Below are positions 59,635-64,000 of a stretch of 64,000 nucleotides of DNA, piece after piece (position 1 is the first letter of the stretch; every line of letters starts with the position of its first letter). The DNA is taken from NCBI RefSeq assembly GCF_000170915.1, contig NZ_ABCT01000001.1, positions 186,001 to 250,000 on the forward strand, in the 5' to 3' direction. The notes beneath the pieces were generated by a model. The model saw only the letters and a program-made list of their open reading frames with translations. It was not told where the DNA came from and searched no databases. Source of the DNA: Limnobacter sp. MED105. Its GTDB lineage: Bacteria; Pseudomonadota; Gammaproteobacteria; Burkholderiales; Burkholderiaceae_B. The position numbers were made by a program, and so were the translations under genes.

Positions 59635-61359
59635 ATGAAACGCATCGACTTGGAATACGACCTGGTAGTGATTGGTGGCGGCACAGGCGGCCCCATGGCT
59701 GCCGTGAAAGCGAAAGAACAAAACCCGAAGCTGCGCGTGCTGTTGGTGGACAAAGCCAACGTGAAACGCAGCGGCGCAATTTCCATGGGCATGGACGGGC
59801 TGAACAACGCGGTAATTCCAGGCCACGCCACAGCTGAACAGTATGTGAAGGAAATCACGATTGCCAACGACGGCATTGTGGACCAGGAAGGTGTGATGGC
59901 CTATGCCGCCAATAGCTTCGACATGATTCAAGAGCTCGACAAATGGGGCGTGAAATTCGAGAAAGATGAAACTGGCGACTATTCAGTGCGCAAGGTTCAC
60001 CACTTGGGCAGTTATGTGTTGCCCATGCCTGAAGGCCACAACATGAAGCGCGTGTTGTACCGTCAGCTCAAGCGTACAAGGGTTGAAGTGACCAACCGCG
60101 TGGTGTGTACGCGCCTGTTGACCGGTGCGAATGGCGAGATCACAGGTGTGATGGGATTCGATTGCCGCACCGCAGATTTTTATGTCATTCGCTGCAAGGC
60201 CGCCATTATTGCAACCGGTGCCGCAGGCCGAATGGGCTTGCCTTCTTCCGGCTACTTGATGGGCACCTACGAGAACCCAACCAACTGCGGCGATGGCCAC
60301 GCCATGGCCTACCATGCAGGCGCTGCACTGGCCAACCTGGAGTGCTACCAGATCAACCCGCTGATCAAAGACTACAACGGCCCGGCCTGCGCCTATGTAA
60401 CCGGCCCGTTTGGTGGCTACACAGCCAACGCAGCCGGTGAGCGCTTCATTGAATGCGATTACTGGAGTGGCCAAATGATGATGGAGTTTTACCGCGAACT
60501 GCAAAGCGGCAACGGCCCTGTGTTCCTGAAGCTGGACCACCTGGCCGAAGAAACCATCAGCGAAATTGAAGTAATTCTGCACACCAACGAGCGCCCAAGC
60601 CGCGGCCGTTTCCACGAACAACGTGGCAACAACTACCGCAAGGAAATGATCGAAATGCATATATCCGAAATCGGATTCTGCAGCGGTCACAGTGCTTCAG
60701 GCATCTGGATTAATGCGCAAGGTGAAACATCCGTGCCCGGCTTGTACTCTGCCGGAGACTGCGCCAGCGTACCTCACAACTACATGCTGGGTGCATTCGT
60801 GTACGGAAAGATTTGCGGTGTAAATGCCGCTGCTTACTGCGCCGACAACACCTTGAATGAACTGGACGAAGCCCAGGTACAAGCCGAGCACGACCGCATT
60901 GAAGCGCCTCTGTTGCGCACCGATGGCCCCACACCCTTCCAGGTGGAATACAAAACACGTCGTTTGGTAAACGACTACTTACAGCCACCCAAAGTAACGC
61001 GCAAATACCAGATCGGTTTGCGCCGCATGGATGAAGTGCGCGCCGATGCTGCACAAATGGTGGCCACCAACCCGCATGAGCTGATGCGGGCCATGGAAAC
61101 CCATTCGATTATCGACTGCGCAGAAATGGCGGCACGCGCCAGCCTGTTCCGCACGGAAAGTCGCTGGGGTCTGTACCACTTCAATGTGGATTACCCCGAG
61201 CGCGACGACAAAAACTGGTTCTGTCACACCCTGTTGTACAAGAACGAACAAGGCCAAATGGCCATGAAGAAAAAGGAAATCGAGCCTTACATTGTGCCCA
61301 TCGATGAAAAGGAAATGGATGCTTACCAGCGCTTGCGCGTGGTCGGTGAAGCCGCTTGA
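59635..61359 (+). CDS. APS-reductase AprA-like / fumarate-reductase-type flavoprotein
   Basis: A 574-aa FAD enzyme of the fumarate reductase/succinate dehydrogenase/AprA superfamily. It has the FAD motif DLVVIGGGTGGPMAAVKAK, GMDGLNNAVIPGHA and VKFEKDETGDYSVRKVHH. GFCSGHSASGIWI and a C-terminal helical domain complete the AprA-like plan. True AprA is roughly 620-660 aa, so this is shorter. The next gene encodes an AprB-like ferredoxin, so the pair should form an electron-transferring heterodimer. The substrate is unknown, and no sat or qmo genes are present for sulfate respiration. Confidence 0.88.
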   Translation: MKRIDLEYDLVVIGGGTGGPMAAVKAKEQNPKLRVLLVDKANVKRSGAISMGMDGLNNAVIPGHATAEQYVKEITIANDGIVDQEGVMAYAANSFDMIQELDKWGVKFEKDETGDYSVRKVHHLGSYVLPMPEGHNMKRVLYRQLKRTRVEVTNRVVCTRLLTGANGEITGVMGFDCRTADFYVIRCKAAIIATGAAGRMGLPSSGYLMGTYENPTNCGDGHAMAYHAGAALANLECYQINPLIKDYNGPACAYVTGPFGGYTANAAGERFIECDYWSGQMMMEFYRELQSGNGPVFLKLDHLAEETISEIEVILHTNERPSRGRFHEQRGNNYRKEMIEMHISEIGFCSGHSASGIWINAQGETSVPGLYSAGDCASVPHNYMLGAFVYGKICGVNAAAYCADNTLNELDEAQVQAEHDRIEAPLLRTDGPTPFQVEYKTRRLVNDYLQPPKVTRKYQIGLRRMDEVRADAAQMVATNPHELMRAMETHSIIDCAEMAARASLFRTESRWGLYHFNVDYPERDDKNWFCHTLLYKNEQGQMAMKKKEIEPYIVPIDEKEMDAYQRLRVVGEAA

Positions 61360-61393
61360 TTTGCCCCAACACTCAACACGAGAGGTACTGAAC

Positions 61394-61627
61394 ATGACCA
61401 TGGCCGCAACAATTACCCAAGTCCCCGTCAAGGTGGATTCCGAGAAATGCATTGCTGAAAAAGGTTGCACGGTGTGTGTGGATGTATGCCCGCTAGACGT
61501 ACTGGCCATTGACCACGTCACCGGCAAAGCCTTCATGAAGTTCGATGAATGCTGGTACTGCCTGCCCTGTGAAAAAGATTGCCCCACAGGCGCGGTGCAC
61601 GTGGACATTCCATTCTTGCTGCGCTGA
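61394..61627 (+). CDS. AprB-like 2x[4Fe-4S] ferredoxin
   Basis: A 77-aa ferredoxin. The first cluster motif is CIAEKGCTVCVDVCP and the second is CWYCLPCEKDCPTGAVHVD. Both have the Cys spacing of AprB, which carries electrons to AprA. It should be the electron partner of the flavoprotein upstream. I chose ATG 61394, which has GAGAGG eight bases upstream. The HEAT gene follows by 13 bases. Confidence 0.9.
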   Translation: MTMAATITQVPVKVDSEKCIAEKGCTVCVDVCPLDVLAIDHVTGKAFMKFDECWYCLPCEKDCPTGAVHVDIPFLLR

Positions 61628-61640
61628 AAAGGAGCACACC

Positions 61641-62588
61641 ATGAGCATTGCAATTCCTACCCTGCAAGAACGGCTAAACAGCCCCGATGCCGAAGTGCGC
61701 CGACTGGCTGTGATCGACTTGCCTTACAGCGATGAAGATGACATTGAGTTGTTGCTGCTGCCTTGCCTGCAAGATGCCGACGCCAATGTACGCCTGGAAG
61801 CTGTGCGTGCACTGGAAGGTTTTGAGGACCAAACCACGGTCACGGCTTTGGCACAAATGCTGCTAGATACATCAGCAGTGGTTCAAGAAGCGGCCGGTTT
61901 GGTGCTTGCTGAATTGAAAGAATCGGAATCAGCCCCGCCCTTGATCCCTTTGCTAACCCATGCCGATGCCACAGTGCGTTCGCTGGCCCTGAAAGCAGTG
62001 CGTGCATTGCGGGTGCCCGAAGCTTACGAGCCCGCCTTGACCCAGTTGAAAGACCCAAGCCCGGCAGTGCGACGTGAAGCAGTGGGCGTGCTGGGTTACT
62101 TGAAGCGTGCCGAGGCAGTGGGTGAGTTGGCTGAAGTGGCAGCACACGACCCTGATGGTGAAGTGCGCCGTATTGCTGTGGGTGCATTGGGTTACACCAA
62201 TGAGGTCAGTGTATTGCCGTCACTGATGCGGGCTTTGAATGACAGCGTGTGGATGGTGCGTGAAGAAGCCGCAGCCACCATTGGCAAGCTGGGCATGGCA
62301 CAGGCCACCGATGAATTGGTGAAAGCCATGCAAGACGATTACTGGCAAGTGCGCGTGAAAGCTGCGCGTGCCTTGGGTGTGATGAAGGCCTTGCCTGCGT
62401 TGCCTGCCTTGGTGGAAGCCATGAATGACACAGTGAGTAATTTGAGAAAAGAGGCAGCCATTGCCTTGGGTGAAATTGGTGACAAACGGGCAATCCCAGC
62501 GCTTGAGAAAGCGCTGGAAGACAACGACCCCGATGTACGCAAACTGGCCCGACTGGCACTGACCAACATCACGCTGAAACACAGCTAA
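61641..62588 (+). CDS. HEAT-repeat protein
   Basis: A 315-aa all-helical protein built of about nine HEAT/PBS-type repeats of 31 residues, each with the pattern D-x-x-x-x-V-R-x-x-A-x-x-A-L (for example [16 protein letters not shown]). Such repeats form a curved scaffold that binds protein partners. Here it likely docks the flavoprotein, ferredoxins or a maturation factor. The ATG at 61641 has AAGGAG upstream. I know of no defined function for a HEAT protein in this gene order. Confidence 0.9.
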   Translation: MSIAIPTLQERLNSPDAEVRRLAVIDLPYSDEDDIELLLLPCLQDADANVRLEAVRALEGFEDQTTVTALAQMLLDTSAVVQEAAGLVLAELKESESAPPLIPLLTHADATVRSLALKAVRALRVPEAYEPALTQLKDPSPAVRREAVGVLGYLKRAEAVGELAEVAAHDPDGEVRRIAVGALGYTNEVSVLPSLMRALNDSVWMVREEAAATIGKLGMAQATDELVKAMQDDYWQVRVKAARALGVMKALPALPALVEAMNDTVSNLRKEAAIALGEIGDKRAIPALEKALEDNDPDVRKLARLALTNITLKHS

Positions 62589-62599
62589 GGGGAACAGCC

Positions 62600-62941
62600 A
62601 TGACATTCGTGGTGACGCAAGCCTGTATCAAATGCAAATACACCGACTGCGTGTCGGTGTGCCCGGTGGATTGTTTTCATGAGGGGCCGAACTTCCTCGT
62701 GATTAATCCGGAAGGCTGTATCGATTGTGGTGTGTGCATTCCCGAATGCCCCGCCAGCGCAATTTTCGAAGAAGACAATGTGCCCGCAGACCAGCAGGAA
62801 TTCATTGAAATCAATGCACGGTTGGCCCAGCAGTGGCCGGTGATTGACAGCGCCAAAGAGCCGCTTGCCGACGCCGACGCCTGGGTTGATGTAACGAACA
62901 AAAAGCAGTACCTGGAAGAAGCCTGCACAGACAAGGCCTGA
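62600..62941 (+). CDS. fdxA: FdxA-type 7Fe ferredoxin
   Basis: A 113-aa ferredoxin. It begins [24 protein letters not shown] and has [17 protein letters not shown], the [3Fe-4S]/[4Fe-4S] FdxA pattern, then an extended C-terminal helix region. It probably joins the AprA/AprB-like pair to an electron donor or acceptor. A single FdxA usually serves general metabolism; here it sits inside a dedicated operon. The ABC binding-protein gene follows after 62 bases. Confidence 0.92.
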   Translation: MTFVVTQACIKCKYTDCVSVCPVDCFHEGPNFLVINPEGCIDCGVCIPECPASAIFEEDNVPADQQEFIEINARLAQQWPVIDSAKEPLADADAWVDVTNKKQYLEEACTDKA

Positions 62942-63003
62942 ACCCGAAGAGATGTCCACCTGATACCTATTTTGAAACGAGTCTATTGAAAAGGATTGTT
63001 GAC

Positions 63004-64000
63004 ATGAACACGGGAATCTTCAAAGGAATCGCAGCACAGGGCAAGGTAGCAAGCAGGTCCATCGGTATTCGCGCAGCCAGCGCGCTGGTGGCCTGCACAC
63101 TTTCATTTCCAGCACTGGCCGAAGTGGTCACAGTAGGAATTGGTACACAAAACACCACCACCAACACGGTGACTGGCGGCGTGGTGTTGAAAGAACTCGG
63201 TTTGATCGAAAAGCACCTGGCCAAAGTGCCACGTTTCAAAGACATTCAATTCAAACTGGAATGGCAAAACTTCACTTCTGGCCCACCCGTGACCAACGGC
63301 ATGGTGGCCAACACCTTGCAAATCGGCATGATGGGCGACTACCCGCTGCTGGTGAACGGTGCCACGTTTCAAAACGGCAATGAAACCAAAAGCCGCCTGA
63401 TTGCATTGATTGCCTACAACGCGGAAGGCGCAGGCAACGGTGTGGTGGTGCACAAAGACTCCCCTTACTATGAGCTGGCTGACCTGAAAGGCAAAAAACT
63501 CTCCGTGCCTTTTGGGTCGGCAGCACATGGTATGTTGCTCAAAGCGCTCGAAGACCGAGGCTGGACGGCGGAAGACTTCGAACTTTCAAGCCAAAGCCCG
63601 GAAGTGGGTACTTCCAGCCTGCAAGAAAAACGCATTGACGGCCACGCCGACTTTGTGCCGTTTGCCGAGCTTCTTCCTTACCGTGGTTTTGCCCGCAAAA
63701 TTTTCGATGGTGCTGAAACCAAAGTGCCCACGTTTCACGGCGTGGTGGTGCGCGAAGACTTCGCCAAAAAGTACCCCGAGTTTGTGGTGGCCTACATCAA
63801 AGCATTGATGGAAGCCAATGACTGGGTGCGCAAAAACCCGGTGCAGGCTGCCGCAAAAATTGAAGAATGGACCCGCATTGAGAAAGAAGTGGCTTACATG
63901 TTTTTAGGCCCAGGCGGTGTGCACACTTTGGACCCCACCATCAAGCCCAAGTGGGTTGAAACCGTGAAATACGACCACGGTGTGCTGAAACGCATGGGCC
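63004..64000 (+). CDS. ABC transporter substrate-binding protein, sulfonate/NMT1 type (C-terminus beyond window)
   Basis: About 332 residues are visible and the frame is open at the window end. A signal peptide (residues 1-39, ending FPALA) precedes a SsuA/TauA/NMT1-like fold with EVVTVGIGTQNTTTNTVTGG, LADLKGKKLSVPFGSAAHGML and TFHGVVVREDFAKKYPEFVVAYIKAL. These proteins bind alkanesulfonates, taurine, nitrate or pyrimidine precursors. Permease and ATPase genes should follow outside the window. As last visible gene it suggests that the operon imports its own substrate, perhaps a sulfur compound. Confidence 0.88.
   Translation, partial: MNTGIFKGIAAQGKVASRSIGIRAASALVACTLSFPALAEVVTVGIGTQNTTTNTVTGGVVLKELGLIEKHLAKVPRFKDIQFKLEWQNFTSGPPVTNGMVANTLQIGMMGDYPLLVNGATFQNGNETKSRLIALIAYNAEGAGNGVVVHKDSPYYELADLKGKKLSVPFGSAAHGMLLKALEDRGWTAEDFELSSQSPEVGTSSLQEKRIDGHADFVPFAELLPYRGFARKIFDGAETKVPTFHGVVVREDFAKKYPEFVVAYIKALMEANDWVRKNPVQAAAKIEEWTRIEKEVAYMFLGPGGVHTLDPTIKPKWVETVKYDHGVLKRMG

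Noticed and set aside
59983-60690. Minus-strand frame opposite the AprA-like flavoprotein
   Set aside because: The flavoprotein reading is conserved throughout; the antisense translation is low-complexity and without a fold signature.
59635-62941. True dissimilatory APS reductase (aprBA)
   Set aside because: The flavoprotein is shorter than AprA, the order is flavoprotein before ferredoxin, sat and qmo or apt genes are not present, and extra HEAT and FdxA genes are inserted.
1-64000. CRISPR arrays, rRNA genes or insertion-sequence transposases
   Set aside because: I saw no regularly spaced repeats, no rRNA-like stretch and no IS-type DDE transposase in either strand.

Overview
The window looks like a chromosomal segment of a betaproteobacterium, most likely Burkholderiales. 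The support is the family content: a TRAP-coupled malonate decarboxylase operon, GntR/LysR/AraC regulators, a DUF1329 protein, YaeQ, a YeiE/YeiH-like pair and an AprA-like flavoprotein operon. Fusions of AlkB with ferredoxin and reductase have, as I recall, been reported from marine Limnobacter, so a Limnobacter-like host is a reasonable but unproven guess. Genes are tightly packed, with many ATGA/TGATG overlaps and convergent pairs that touch or overlap.

Bases 1-16990 are a visibly more A+T-rich genomic island end. It carries an alkane/hydrocarbon oxidation module: a fused ferredoxin-reductase-AlkB/XylM hydroxylase, a ferredoxin reductase, a CYP153 P450 and its [2Fe-2S] ferredoxin, an AraC regulator with a 21-bp-period direct repeat, a TetR regulator, two hotdog thioesterases, an alpha/beta hydrolase, and the broken 5' end of an AlkJ-like alcohol dehydrogenase. 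Next to the broken gene lies a tightly coupled four-gene operon: a DUF3800 protein, a 49-aa CxxC/transmembrane miniprotein, an 1811-aa protein with two tyrosine-recombinase catalytic domains in tandem, and a 307-aa protein of unknown function. The region ends at a tRNA 3'-end fragment (16966-16990), which looks like the attachment site.

Bases 17033-23317 hold small housekeeping and stress genes: SRPBCC proteins, an AlkD-like repair protein, DUF1294, a chromosomal homologue of the ANT(2'') aminoglycoside nucleotidyltransferase, a chlorite-dismutase-fold protein, a DHFR/RibD-like reductase, Mug glycosylase, an SDR and an AraC regulator. Bases 23320-28071 encode an orphan TPR-secretin and a large exported protein ending in a jacalin-like lectin domain. 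Bases 28910-34257 form a sugar operon (DegT aminotransferase, ATP-grasp, Gfo/Idh oxidoreductase, HMW1C/GT41-like glycosyltransferase). UppP, a photolyase-family protein, a TetR-controlled lipoprotein/DUF1329 pair, YaeQ and a flavin-reductase-like protein follow.

Bases 41470-53818 are a C3/C4 dicarboxylate module: a GntR regulator divergent from a HAD hydrolase, maleate isomerase, a DctPQM TRAP transporter and mdcACDEGBH plus a TauE/SafE permease. This set would import malonate (and possibly maleate) and convert it to acetate/CO2 and fumarate. D-tartrate dehydratase with its divergent LysR regulator (54505-56677) extends the diacid theme. Bases 56697-64000 carry a YeiE-like LysR with the YeiH transporter, then a GntR-headed operon: an APS-reductase-like flavoprotein, an AprB-like ferredoxin, a HEAT-repeat protein, an FdxA-like ferredoxin and a sulfonate-type ABC binding protein cut by the window end. 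This last operon has no function that I recognise and is one of the best candidates for an undescribed pathway.
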